Source: Syntrophobacter fumaroxidans MPOB (lineage in GTDB: Bacteria; Desulfobacterota; Syntrophobacteria; Syntrophobacterales; Syntrophobacteraceae). From it: 64,000 nucleotides of DNA. Below are positions 17,164-26,055 of the stretch, in pieces. The number at the start of each line of letters is the position of its first letter. Positions within the stretch are counted from its first letter, which is position 1. The notes beneath the pieces are model-generated. The model did no database searches, was not told the origin of the DNA, and was given only the letters and a program-made list of their open reading frames with translations. Position numbers and translations under genes: made by a program. The stretch spans positions 1,538,001-1,602,000 of the forward strand of contig NC_008554.1 in assembly GCF_000014965.1 (NCBI RefSeq), given 5' to 3'.

Positions 17164-17673
17164 TTATTCGTCGTCTTCAGGGGTGTTTTCGACCGGGATG
17201 CGTTTGAGCAGACGGGCACCGATGGTCCGCAGATCGGGATCGGGAAGCTTCTTCAGAAGGGCTTTTTCTTCGGGGGCGAGCGGACGGACGGGCGTTTTTT
17301 CGTATTTCCTGCCCCGATTGCGCCTGGTCTTCAGCTTGGCAAGCTGCACGTAAGCCGGATTCAGTACCGGGTCGGATTCGGGCACCCCGCCGACCCGAAC
17401 GATCATCTCCTCGACCAAAGGCTCCCGGCGGTTCTCGTTGATCTTCTCCATCACCGCATGGCGATTCAATTCCAGGTGGTGTTTCCAGATGGAATCGAAT
17501 GCGATCACGACGAGAACTTTGTCCTTGAGCGATTTGGGCCGCGAATACCTGGCCACCTGCTCCCCGACCAGTTCTCCCCAGTCGCCCAGGGGACTTGCGG
17601 AGAAAGCGGGATGGCGTTCGAGCCACCCGCGCACCACCGGCCCGATCAGATTCGCCTTGTCCCCCGGCTTCAC
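17164..17673 (-). CDS. DUF721/DciA-like protein
   Basis: A 169-residue basic protein. The core (LGDWGELVGEQVARYSRPKSL..KVLVVIAFDSIWKHHLELNRHAVMEKIN) matches the DUF721 pattern, in which a W.. (V/L)VG..VA.H..P motif is followed by a short hydrophobic strand, then W..EL and a helix ending in IN. DUF721 includes DciA, the ancestral loader of the replicative helicase DnaB. The C-terminal 60 residues are charged and probably disordered. The start codon overlaps the stop of the upstream membrane protein by 4 bp, so the two are translationally coupled. Whether this is the organism's helicase loader is inference. Confidence 0.75.
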   Translation of the reverse strand: MKPGDKANLIGPVVRGWLERHPAFSASPLGDWGELVGEQVARYSRPKSLKDKVLVVIAFDSIWKHHLELNRHAVMEKINENRREPLVEEMIVRVGGVPESDPVLNPAYVQLAKLKTRRNRGRKYEKTPVRPLAPEEKALLKKLPDPDLRTIGARLLKRIPVENTPEDDE

Positions 17674-18722
17674 GTGCTTTCCTCCGGGGCTTCCTTCTCT
17701 TCAGGAATGAACGAGTGCTCGATGCGCCGCAATGTGGCGTTTATTTCGTTGAAATGATGCTGCAACGCCTCCAGCATGATGACGGTGTCACTGCTCTGAA
17801 AGGGCAGTTGAGAGATGAACTGGTCGTAGAGCATGGCGTCCACGTTGGAGAGGTAGAGATCCTCGATCCGCACCAGCAGGGTCGATGCAAGCTTCAAAAC
17901 GACGGCCAGCAGGATCGCCTGGATCAGGGGCACCAGGCTGTGCAGCACGTAGCCGAAAATCTCCTGTATTTCCTTCTGCCCCGTCAACGCCGGCTGGAGG
18001 TAAAGATAGAGCATCCAGCAGGTCTGGGCCAGCGCCAGAGCGGGGAGGAACCACAGAAGCCACCGGAACGGCGCCCACGAGTTGTAGAGGATTTGCCAGT
18101 CGGTTTCGACGATTCTTCGTTCCTTCTCCATCAACTCCGCGGAGGAGAGCGTGGAACGGGGCGTCTTGACAAGCATGAGCTTCAGGCGCTGGAAAGGGTG
18201 GAAAAGCAATTGCAGGGGTAGAAAGTCGACCTTGCTCCGAAGGCGCTCGGCCGGGAAAAGCCGCTCCGGGCTGGGCGGCAGCTTCGAGGTCAACGGGTTC
18301 GGCTTGGAGGCGCCCGGCCGGATGGTCCCGGTCAGCATCCTCTTGACCATGATCTCTCCGCCGAATTGAACCAGAAGCCACAGCAATCGGCCCGCCAGAA
18401 AGAGCACCGCCACACAGGCGATGTAGGTCAAAAGCCAGCCCATCGGCTCCAGCCCGATCCAACGGCACCGGGTCCAGAAGTCAGCCGATTTGAGCTCCTC
18501 GGGACGCACGGCCGGGACCGCGGGAGCCGCCTTGTCCCGGGCGCCCGAGCCGGCTCCGAGCCGTTCCGTCTGCGGAGGCGGGGACTGAAGCGATGGACTC
18601 GCCTGCGGATGGTTGGCTTCGTACCAGTCGGCCATGGAGCTCGCCAATGCAAGGCAGAGCAGAAAGAAAACGAACCAGGTAAGCCTTCGAGTCGCCTCGT
18701 ACCGCCTCAGTCCATATTCCAT
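17670..18722 (-). CDS. Integral membrane protein of unknown function
   Basis: A 350-residue protein with a membrane segment near the N-terminus (residues 14-31), a Pro/Ser-rich stretch, a second segment at about 95-117 (WLLTYIACVAVLFLAGRLLWLL), then after a soluble region two more (about 219-240 and 258-285). The last third (LLAVVLKLASTLLVRIEDLYLSNVDAMLYDQFISQL) loosely recalls the pore helices of the MotA/TolQ/ExbB group, but I do not see their diagnostic residues. It is co-transcribed with, and overlaps by 4 bp, the DciA-like gene. The start ATG is at 18720-18722. Confidence 0.65.
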   Translation of the reverse strand: MEYGLRRYEATRRLTWFVFFLLCLALASSMADWYEANHPQASPSLQSPPPQTERLGAGSGARDKAAPAVPAVRPEELKSADFWTRCRWIGLEPMGWLLTYIACVAVLFLAGRLLWLLVQFGGEIMVKRMLTGTIRPGASKPNPLTSKLPPSPERLFPAERLRSKVDFLPLQLLFHPFQRLKLMLVKTPRSTLSSAELMEKERRIVETDWQILYNSWAPFRWLLWFLPALALAQTCWMLYLYLQPALTGQKEIQEIFGYVLHSLVPLIQAILLAVVLKLASTLLVRIEDLYLSNVDAMLYDQFISQLPFQSSDTVIMLEALQHHFNEINATLRRIEHSFIPEEKEAPEEST

Positions 18723-18986
18723 GTTGTTTGCCTCTTCCCCATCGAGTCATGCCAAGCCGCGTACGGTCAAGTAACCTGTTTCCTCCGTCATGGACGGGAC
18801 GGGCGGGGTCTATTCCCAGCCGCAGACCGGCAGGGCGGTGCGGGAGAAAAACATCTACACCATTATTCTCGTAACGTCAAAGAATTATGGCGGAATCGAC
18901 GGAGCGGGCATCGCTCCGCAACCCGGCTCTTCGGTGGCCCGCCGGGAAGGCTCATCCAGCCGACGGCATCCCGGCTCGAGTCCTTC

Positions 18987-20171
18987 CTACCGGCTCGACT
19001 TGCGGGCGAACTCCTCCCGCGTCAGTTCCCTCGCCACGATCAGGCGCCGGATTTCACTCGTTCCCGCGCCGATTTCGTAGAGTTTCGCATCGCGCCACAG
19101 CTTCTGCACCGGGAATTCCAGGCAGTACCCATACCCGCCGTGTATCTGCACCGCCTGATCGCAAACCCACGTGGCCGTCTCGGCCGCAAACAGGATGCCG
19201 GCGGCCGCCAGCTTGGTCAATTCGGTGCCCTTCCCGCCTCGCGGAGAATTCCGGGCCACCTGGGCGGCTTTGTAAACCAGCAGCTTCGCGGCTTCGGTGC
19301 GAGCGTACATGTCGGCCAGTTTCTGCTGGATCATCTGGAAGCTCGCAATCGGCCGGCCGAACTGCTCGCGTTCCACGGAATACCGGATGGAATAGTCCAG
19401 GGCCTGTTGAGCCATGCCCAGAGACCCCCCCGCCAGCACGATGCGTTCGATGTCCAGGCCGCTGGTCACCACGTTCACTCCCTTGTTCTCCTCCCCGACC
19501 AGGTTCTCGGCCGGGACCTCGCAGTCCTCGAACACCAGTTCCCCGGTCGGCGAGCCGCGCATGCCGCATTTCTTGAGTTTTCGCGACACCTTGTAGCCAG
19601 GGAATTCCTTCTCCACGATGAAGGCGCTGATCCCCTTGGCCCCTCTTTCCGGGTCCGTCTTCGCATAAACCAACAATACGTCGGCAACCGGCCCGTTGGT
19701 GATGAACATCTTGGTCCCGTTCAAGATGTACTTGTCGCCCTTTCTCACCGCGCGAGTGCGAAGCCCCATGGCGTCCGACCCCGCGTTGGGTTCGGTCAGG
19801 CCCAGAGCGCCGATCTTCTCGCCCGCCACCATGGACGGCAAATATTTTTCCTTCAATGCTTCCGAGGCGTTCCTGTGGATGTTGTTCATGCAGAGATTGG
19901 AGTGCGTGCCGTAGGTCATGCCGAGCGCCGGGCAAATGCGGCTCATCTGTTCGACCGCCAGGGTCTGCATCAGCACGTCGCCGCCGAGGCCTCCGTATTT
20001 TTCGTCAATGGTGATCCCCAGGATCCCGATTTCCGCGCACTTCTTGAAAAAATCCGGTGGGAACCAGTCTTCGTCGTCGATTTTCTCCTGCAGCGGTCCG
20101 AGCTCGTTGACAGCCCATTTGTAAACCGTTTCCTTGATCATGCGTTGTTCATCGGTGAATTGAAAATCCAT
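18987..20171 (-). CDS. Acyl-CoA dehydrogenase, isovaleryl-CoA-dehydrogenase-like
   Basis: A 394-residue FAD enzyme of acyl-CoA oxidation, probably in branched-chain amino acid or fatty acid breakdown. The family signatures GALGLTEPNAGSDAMG and QIHGGYGYCLEFPVQKLWRD are present. The catalytic base in isovaleryl-CoA dehydrogenases lies in the GLDIERIVLAGG segment rather than in the later loop. Here that Glu is present, and the later loop reads KLYEIGAGTSEIRR as in that subgroup. Electrons would pass to electron-transfer flavoprotein. ATG 20169-20171 is preceded on the minus strand by CGGAGGAA; the longer frame from 20525 is not supported. Specificity is inference. Confidence 0.85.
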   Translation of the reverse strand: MDFQFTDEQRMIKETVYKWAVNELGPLQEKIDDEDWFPPDFFKKCAEIGILGITIDEKYGGLGGDVLMQTLAVEQMSRICPALGMTYGTHSNLCMNNIHRNASEALKEKYLPSMVAGEKIGALGLTEPNAGSDAMGLRTRAVRKGDKYILNGTKMFITNGPVADVLLVYAKTDPERGAKGISAFIVEKEFPGYKVSRKLKKCGMRGSPTGELVFEDCEVPAENLVGEENKGVNVVTSGLDIERIVLAGGSLGMAQQALDYSIRYSVEREQFGRPIASFQMIQQKLADMYARTEAAKLLVYKAAQVARNSPRGGKGTELTKLAAAGILFAAETATWVCDQAVQIHGGYGYCLEFPVQKLWRDAKLYEIGAGTSEIRRLIVARELTREEFARKSSR

Positions 20172-20389
20172 GAAGTTCCTCCGTTCGCCCTTGCACTCCA
20201 GCCACCTCGCCCATGCCGGTGGGCGCCATGATACTCGCAACGGCCCGCCGGTCACCGGCCCGCGCCGACGCCGCACAGCCCGTCCGCCGTCATTCACAAT
20301 CCTTGGCCAATCATTGTCACAAAATGCGCAATTCTCATAACAAAAGTTGCGCTCAAAAGGAAAACAAAAGCTTGTATTTCGCCGGGAAA

Positions 20390-21559
20390 TCAGAAGGTCG
20401 CCCCGACTTTCATCCGCTGGAGCACGGCCCGGTCGAGCATCGCACCCAGACCGCCCCGCTCGGCCGGCGTGAAACCGAAGGCGTCCCGCCAGATGTCGTT
20501 TCCCTCCATGCACAGGTACGTGCACAGCTCGGGATCGAACGCCCGGATGCGATCCACCATGAAAGAATACATCTCCACACGTATGTCCCTGAAGTAGCGC
20601 ATCTTTCCGTCGAGCCCCGGGATGAATTCACCGCAGGTGATGCGGCTGTCGGGATGCCTGGAACGGATGGAGGACTTGAGCTCCGGCATGAACCGGAAGG
20701 CGCCGAGGCTGATCCACACGACGCGCGCCGGGTCGACCGCGTCGAACAACCGCGCCAGCGTCTCGCCGTACTCTTCTTTCCAGCGAGGAAATTCGAGCAT
20801 CGGGTCGAAATGGAAAGCCAGGGCGTATCCAAGCTCGGCGCAGGTTCGCGCGGCGTCGAAGCGCTGCCGCAGCGTGGCCGATTTGGTTTCTTCGCGCCAA
20901 CGCACGCTTTCGGCGTTGAGGGACCACGCCACGATGGTGTGTCCACGATGATCCAGGTCCCGAAGATTTCCAATGTAATCGGTTTTCGTCTTCAGCTCGA
21001 GGACGGCGTTGGCGCGCGAGGCAAAAAACCGTACCGTCGGCCGGGAAAAGCCGGTCCACGGGTCCAGCAGAAGCGAATCCGTGAATTCCCCGGTCCCGAT
21101 CCGGTAGAGCTGTCCGGGATGCGTGTCGATTTCCGCCGCGAGCTCCTCGAAGAGATCATCGGTGTTCCCGAAAAGCCTCAGGTTCGGCTGATTGAGATAG
21201 GCCTGCAGGATGCAGTAGGTGCAGTCCAGCGAACACTGCAGGCCGAAGTGGAGGATGCGATACCCGCAGCAGTTGTACTGGCGGGTTCCGGGGCAGGATT
21301 TGAGGAACCGGCCCCTGAACCGGACCACTTCCAGCACATCCGGATCGTGGACGGCCTTCTCCTGCACGCGGTCCACGACGCTCACCCCGGCGTGGGGCAG
21401 GTTTCGTCTCAGGGTTTCAACCAGCGGGCTATGGGCGACGTCCGCTTCGATCACGATTCTTCCGGGCGGCTTGAGGGCCATGGATTTCATGGATTCGGAC
21501 ACAGACCTCTTTCGTCGACGGCAGGGCCGTCCCCGTTCATTTCCTGCAACCCGGGACAT
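20390..21559 (-). CDS. Spore-photoproduct-lyase-like radical SAM DNA repair enzyme
   Basis: A protein of up to 389 residues. The radical SAM cluster motif appears as CSLDCTYCILQAYL, followed by TGEFTDSL, the usual SplB-like order. The rest (ASRANAVLELKTKTDYIGNL, VAWSLNAE, GYALAFHFDPML, FIPGLDGKMRYF, YLCMEGNDIW) also matches spore photoproduct lyases and 'DNA repair photolyase' proteins, which split thymine dimers using a 5'-deoxyadenosyl radical. No sporulation gene is in the window, so a role in general UV or dimer repair is plausible. The start is uncertain: ATG 21559 overlaps the upstream gene by 23 bp, and ATG 21490 would avoid the overlap. Confidence 0.82.
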   Translation of the reverse strand: MSRVAGNERGRPCRRRKRSVSESMKSMALKPPGRIVIEADVAHSPLVETLRRNLPHAGVSVVDRVQEKAVHDPDVLEVVRFRGRFLKSCPGTRQYNCCGYRILHFGLQCSLDCTYCILQAYLNQPNLRLFGNTDDLFEELAAEIDTHPGQLYRIGTGEFTDSLLLDPWTGFSRPTVRFFASRANAVLELKTKTDYIGNLRDLDHRGHTIVAWSLNAESVRWREETKSATLRQRFDAARTCAELGYALAFHFDPMLEFPRWKEEYGETLARLFDAVDPARVVWISLGAFRFMPELKSSIRSRHPDSRITCGEFIPGLDGKMRYFRDIRVEMYSFMVDRIRAFDPELCTYLCMEGNDIWRDAFGFTPAERGGLGAMLDRAVLQRMKVGATF

Positions 21560-22517
21560 CGTGGCGCATCAGTCGAACCAGGTTCGGGGACCGGGCAAAC
21601 CGTTCCGCCGCCTCCAGGCGTAAGCGCAACTGCTCCGGGTCCGAAAAGTCGATTCTGAGCTGCCAGTCCTCCCCTTCGAACGACGGCGGGGGCACGACTT
21701 CAATCCCCCCGGGGAGCGAGGCATCCACGAGTTCCTCGGCGAATCGGTCCGCCCTCGCGCTCAAACGCGGAAATCGCCAACGCCGAAGCACTTCCCTGAT
21801 TTCCTGAGTTTTCTGCCGGCGGTTTGCCCCGGGATCGGCCGCAATCCGGGTGAGCTCGCCTTCATGAAGGACTTCACGCCTGCTACGACCCTGCTGCCGC
21901 GAGATCTCATCCACTCGCTCGACAATCTCCAACTGGATGCTCGAACTGCAACGCAATATCTTGAGCAGCGCGATCATCGCATCCCGGTCCGCCTCGTCCC
22001 ATTTCACGATTTCAAGTGCCGCCCGCTCGCCGATTTCCTCGGCGCCGAGCGCCGGCAGAAGCGCCCCGCCGGCATCGGCCGCCCGGCGCCAGGCTTCAAC
22101 CGCGCCCGGACGCGACACGATCCCCTGCATTCCCCCAAGCTCGCGGGGCAGCCGTTCCGCCGGCACATGGCACGCCAGCTTGGAAACGATCTGCGCTTTC
22201 TCCGCGGCATTGAGCGAAGGTCCGAAAAGCCGGGCTTCGATTCGGTTCAGCATGAGCGCCGCGCGGTCCGAATCCGCCGGGAAGACCATGCATTCAACAC
22301 TTTGCAGCCGACGATCCCGAGCCCATTCCAGCCGTTTGAAGCCGTCCACGATGATGAACCGGCCGGCCCGTTCGCTCAGAACCCATGGGGGATTCAGAAT
22401 GCCGTGACGGTCCAGGGACCGATGAAGCGCATCGGAGGGACTGAAACGGCGAATGGCGAAGGTGCGCTCGGAAAAATCCACGCTCTCGAGCTCCACCGGC
22501 GAGTGGAAACCCCTCAT
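21537..22517 (-). CDS. ParB-like nuclease/partition-domain protein
   Basis: A protein of about 326 residues. The N-terminal 100 residues have the ParB/Sulfiredoxin pattern: a strand, SLDRHGILNPPWVL, IIVDGFKRLEWARD (the VDGxxR-like box) and ECMVF. The following region with LNAAEKAQIVSKLA resembles the helix-turn-helix part of ParB/Srx-type proteins. No CTP-clamp or chromosome-partition context is present (no parA nearby). ATG 22515-22517 lies one base after the purC stop and has GGAAGG just upstream; ATG 22535 is an alternative overlapping purC. The gene is sandwiched between purC and the photolyase gene, so a regulatory or repair-linked role is more likely than partition. Confidence 0.72.
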   Translation of the reverse strand: MRGFHSPVELESVDFSERTFAIRRFSPSDALHRSLDRHGILNPPWVLSERAGRFIIVDGFKRLEWARDRRLQSVECMVFPADSDRAALMLNRIEARLFGPSLNAAEKAQIVSKLACHVPAERLPRELGGMQGIVSRPGAVEAWRRAADAGGALLPALGAEEIGERAALEIVKWDEADRDAMIALLKILRCSSSIQLEIVERVDEISRQQGRSRREVLHEGELTRIAADPGANRRQKTQEIREVLRRWRFPRLSARADRFAEELVDASLPGGIEVVPPPSFEGEDWQLRIDFSDPEQLRLRLEAAERFARSPNLVRLMRHDVPGCRK

Positions 22518-22518
22518 A

Positions 22519-23424
22519 TCAGCCTTCCAATCCATGGCCGGACAGCCGTTCCAGCGCTTCCAGGTAACGCTTGCGGGTGTTCTCGACGACGTCCGGCGGC
22601 AGCACCGGCGGCGGATCGGTCTTCTTCCATCCGCTGCGGACCAGGTAGTCTCTCAGGTATTGCTTGTCGAAACTCTCGGGACTGCTCCCGACGCGGTACC
22701 GATCGGCAGGCCAGAAACGGCTCGAATCCGGCGTGAGGACTTCGTCCACCAGCGTCAAACGTCCCTCCACCAGGCCGAATTCGAACTTGGTGTCGGCCAG
22801 GATGATCCCGCGCTGCCTCGCGTAGGAGGAAGCCTTCAAATATACCTTAATGGTGACGTCCCGAACCCCCTGCGCCATTTCTTCGCCGATAGCCGCCGCC
22901 ATCGCGTCAAAAGAGATATTCTCGTCGTGCTCGCCCAGGGTCGCTTTCGTGGATGGGGTGAAAATAGGCTCCGGAAGCTGCTGCGCTTCCTGGAGCCCGG
23001 CGGGCAGGGCAATGCCGCACACCTGTCCGGTTTTCCGGTAGTCCTCCCACCCCGAGCCGGCGAGGTATCCCCTCACGATGCATTCCACGGGGAAGACCCG
23101 GGCCTTCTTCACCCACATGCTGCGTCCCGCCAGCACCCGTTCATAGGGCCGACACTGCTCCGGATACCGCGAGACGTCGCTGCTGATCAGGTGGTTTTCC
23201 GTCACATCACTCAAAAAACGCAGCCAGAACTCGGTGATTCGAGTCAGGATTCTGCCCTTGTCCGGCACGGGATTCGGCATGATCACGTCAAACGCGGAAA
23301 TGCGATCCGTGGCGACAATCAGGAGAGAATCGCCCAAGTCGTAGATGTCTCTCACTTTCCCCCGGTTGAGCAGTTTCAAACCCGGGAAATCGGTTTCCAG
23401 GACCAGATCGGGACTGCCGGACAT
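22519..23424 (-). CDS. purC: Phosphoribosylaminoimidazole-succinocarboxamide synthase
   Basis: A 301-residue SAICAR synthetase that joins aspartate to CAIR with ATP in purine synthesis. Motifs seen: LLNRGKVRDIYDLGDSLLIV at the N-terminus (ATP site), TDRISAFDVIMPNPVPDKG, the signature VFPVECIVRGYLAGSGW, and ILADTKFEFG. A loop with LPEPIFTPSTKA is the family PxxTPSTK element. The start at ATG 23422-23424 has AGGAGGAAG just upstream; the longer frame to 23445 only adds MQKQEEA. The stop is immediately followed by the ParB-like gene. purA lies elsewhere in the window, so purine genes are dispersed. Confidence 0.95.
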   Translation of the reverse strand: MSGSPDLVLETDFPGLKLLNRGKVRDIYDLGDSLLIVATDRISAFDVIMPNPVPDKGRILTRITEFWLRFLSDVTENHLISSDVSRYPEQCRPYERVLAGRSMWVKKARVFPVECIVRGYLAGSGWEDYRKTGQVCGIALPAGLQEAQQLPEPIFTPSTKATLGEHDENISFDAMAAAIGEEMAQGVRDVTIKVYLKASSYARQRGIILADTKFEFGLVEGRLTLVDEVLTPDSSRFWPADRYRVGSSPESFDKQYLRDYLVRSGWKKTDPPPVLPPDVVENTRKRYLEALERLSGHGLEG

Positions 23425-23698
23425 CGCTTCCTCCTGTTTCTGCATTCCGAACGAGACGGGCTGCCGCGCACCCCGGCAAAAAAACGACGGCGCCGCAAGT
23501 GCAAGCCGATCCGAAACGTTTCCTTCGATACTTGCGCTTCAATGACATGTTCAGGAACGAAGAACCGCCGGACCGCCCCATAACGGGGCATAACCCGGTT
23601 GACCCTCGTGGCGGCATTTGTTATCCTGCCTGCAACTGGATATCAAGTATTTCTGAGCAGATGTCAAAATAAAAGAAAATGCGGGCAGGAACGGAAGC

Positions 23699-24514
23699 AT
23701 GAAAAAGGCCGAGAGCACCGACCGGTCATCAGGGGGTATCGCTGCACTCTTCGATGACGCCGAGCGCAAGGAGCTGTTCAGGAAATATCTTTACTTTCTT
23801 GGATGGATCGAGCTGCTCATTCTCATCATCTGCTGGCTGTACCAACTGGGAGACGGAGCCCGGGATCGGTTCGGGAACGTCGAAGCGACCTTCCCCTGGA
23901 GGGTCTATTTCGTGGTGGCCTTCCTTGTGCCCGTGGCCGTCACTTTTCTGGTCGGAGTGGTCATCGTCGGGTTCAACAAGTATTTCGGGGACCCGAAGGA
24001 CTCGGCCCCCGTCGTCCCGGGCGGAGCGACCGACGAAACCGACGAAAAATCCGACCGCATCTACAAGCTCAACAGGATGGTGACCCTGCTGCGCCAACTC
24101 CCCTTCCTCGCCCTGCTGCTGTTGTTGGGAGTCGCGGTCGGGTTTTTTTACAAGCTGGACGTGATCATGTCCTTCGTGGGCAGCGTTGGAGAGAAGTCGG
24201 TCAAGGTATTTCTCATTTCGGCGGCCATTCTGCTGGGCGTGGTTTCCATTTTCGCGTTGATTCTCATCGTCCTGAATTTCCAGTTGCGGAAACGCTCCAT
24301 GGAATACCAGTACCGGGCCGACGTCGCCGAGCGGTTTGGCCTTATCATCCTGGACGACAACACGGTCCTCAACAGCGAAGGCAAGCTGCTGATCAACGGC
24401 AAGAAATGGAAGGAAAGCGTTCCGCTGCTGACGTCCGAACCTCCCCGATCCGCGGGCGCGGAACCCGAGGTCGGAGGACACCCCCCCAGGACGATCGACT
24501 GCGAGACGACCTGA
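23699..24514 (+). CDS. Four-helix membrane protein of unknown function
   Basis: A 271-residue protein with four likely membrane segments (about residues 31-50, 67-92, 129-151 and 163-190), arranged as two hairpins separated by a cytoplasmic, Asp/Glu/Lys-rich loop. The N-terminal 25 residues and the C-terminal 75 residues are polar. I see no transporter, kinase or protease motif. A GGAAG precedes ATG 23699. It is divergent from purC and followed about 100 bp later by tilS on the same strand. Confidence 0.7.
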   Translation: MKKAESTDRSSGGIAALFDDAERKELFRKYLYFLGWIELLILIICWLYQLGDGARDRFGNVEATFPWRVYFVVAFLVPVAVTFLVGVVIVGFNKYFGDPKDSAPVVPGGATDETDEKSDRIYKLNRMVTLLRQLPFLALLLLLGVAVGFFYKLDVIMSFVGSVGEKSVKVFLISAAILLGVVSIFALILIVLNFQLRKRSMEYQYRADVAERFGLIILDDNTVLNSEGKLLINGKKWKESVPLLTSEPPRSAGAEPEVGGHPPRTIDCETT

Positions 24515-24618
24515 CATCGAGTCGTTTGTCTCCATCGGAGACGGCAGCCTCCGCAAGTCCGGGGCTGGGGTACCCCGCCCCTCATTGAGTCTGGCACCAC
24601 TTTCCAAAGCGAGCCGGC

Positions 24619-26031
24619 GTGCAGCATCCGCTTCCCCATCGCCTGTCCGACTTCGTCGTTCGGCACCACCTCATTTCCCGTGGCGACCATGTGCTCGTCG
24701 CCGTTTCCGGAGGCCCGGATTCCATCGCCCTGCTTCACCTGCTGGCTCACCAACGGGAATCCCTCGCCATCGGCCGAATCTCCGTCCTACACTTCAACCA
24801 CCGGCTGCGCGGCGCGGAATCGGACGCCGACTGCGTCTTCGTGCGGTCCGTGGCCGAGAAGATGGGGTTGCCGGTCGTCTGTGGAGAAGAAGACGTGCGT
24901 CGGTATCGACAGGGACGCACGATTTCCATGGAAATGGCGGCAAGGGAGCGCCGGCACCGTTTTTTCCGGCGGTCCCTCGACCAGTACTCCGCACAGAGGA
25001 TCGCCCTTGGGCATACCTCCAACGATCAGGCCGAGGAGGTCCTGCTCCGGCTGTTGCGGGGGGTCGGGCCGTCGGGCATGGAGGGGATGCGCCCTCTCGG
25101 GCCTGGAGGGGTGATCCGGCCGCTGTTGTTTGCCGGCAGGGCGGAAATCCTGGAATACCTTCACGACCTGAAAATCCCGTTCCGTGAAGATTCCTCCAAC
25201 CTGGAACCCGTTTGCCGGCGCAACGTGCTGAGACTTCAAGTGCTCCCGCTCCTCGAAAAGCACTTCCATCCCCGCCTGGTCAGGACGCTCTCGCGCCACG
25301 CCCGACTGGTCGCCGAAGAGGAATCCTGGTGGTCGGACCGCATGCGCGCCATGTGGCCGGAAATCTGCCCGTCCGAAACCTCCGGCCGCGTCGAACTGGA
25401 TCGCGAGGCGCTCCGCACGCTTCATCCCGCCCTGCAAAGGCGGGTGTTCCGCCACGCCGTCGAGCGGTTCCAGGGGCATCTCATGGGGATTTCCACGGCG
25501 CACGTTCTGGCCCTGTGCAGGCTTGCCGCAACCGATGCGTCCGGGAAGGAAATCCATCTTCCGGGCGGCTTGAGGGCCGTGGCGGAGGGGCACCGCATTT
25601 TTCTGGCACTCGCTTCGGAAGCCGCCGGTCCTGTGGCGCCGGCGGCAGGGCGTCTCATCGTCCCAGCTCCGGGACGGTACGATTACGCGGGGATGACTAT
25701 CGATATCCGGAAGGAGGTTTCCGCCAAACCGGGGAGCGGGGCCTTGCCGACCCCGGTGCCGAACGCCGCTCACATGGACGCGGACGCAATCCGCTGGCCG
25801 ATGACCATCAGATCGTGGAAACCCGGCGACCGTTTTCGCCCGCTCGGACTGCACGGCACAAAGAAGCTCCAGGACTTCTTCACCGATTCCAAGATCCCCC
25901 GTTCCGAGCGCCGTCGGATTCCCCTTCTGTGCGACGGGGAGAAGATCTGCTGGGTGGTCGGCCGCAGGCTCGACGATCGGGTCAAGGTGACTCCGCAAAC
26001 CAAAGAAATCATCGTGGCTGAATTGATCTGA
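24619..26031 (+). CDS. tilS: tRNA(Ile)-lysidine synthase
   Basis: A 470-residue N-type ATP pyrophosphatase that attaches lysine to C34 of tRNA-Ile(CAU), changing its reading to AUA. The PP-loop is VLVAVSGGPDSIALLHLL near residues 26-43. LHFNHRLRG, GHTSNDQAEEVLLRLLRG and FREDSSN follow in the family order. The C-terminal domain carries WPMTIRSWKPGDRFRPLG and GTKKLQDFFTD, which define TilS rather than TtcA. A GTG start at 24619 fits the N-terminus. It is downstream of the four-helix membrane protein. Confidence 0.92.
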   Translation: MQHPLPHRLSDFVVRHHLISRGDHVLVAVSGGPDSIALLHLLAHQRESLAIGRISVLHFNHRLRGAESDADCVFVRSVAEKMGLPVVCGEEDVRRYRQGRTISMEMAARERRHRFFRRSLDQYSAQRIALGHTSNDQAEEVLLRLLRGVGPSGMEGMRPLGPGGVIRPLLFAGRAEILEYLHDLKIPFREDSSNLEPVCRRNVLRLQVLPLLEKHFHPRLVRTLSRHARLVAEEESWWSDRMRAMWPEICPSETSGRVELDREALRTLHPALQRRVFRHAVERFQGHLMGISTAHVLALCRLAATDASGKEIHLPGGLRAVAEGHRIFLALASEAAGPVAPAAGRLIVPAPGRYDYAGMTIDIRKEVSAKPGSGALPTPVPNAAHMDADAIRWPMTIRSWKPGDRFRPLGLHGTKKLQDFFTDSKIPRSERRRIPLLCDGEKICWVVGRRLDDRVKVTPQTKEIIVAELI

Positions 26032-26049
26032 CCGACTCGGCACGGTCAG
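26028..26049. terminator. Weak hairpin between convergent tilS and EF-hand genes
   Basis: CTGACCG (26028-26034) pairs with CGGTCAG (26043-26049) around an 8-base loop. It overlaps the tilS stop and lies just before the end of the convergent EF-hand gene. No T-run follows, so terminator function is doubtful. Confidence 0.3.
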
Positions 26050-26055
26050 GCGTGT

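Noticed and set aside
21537-22517. The ParB-like gene as a chromosome or plasmid partition gene
   Set aside because: No parA, no parS-like palindromes and no replication origin features lie nearby, and the gene is locked between purC and a repair gene.
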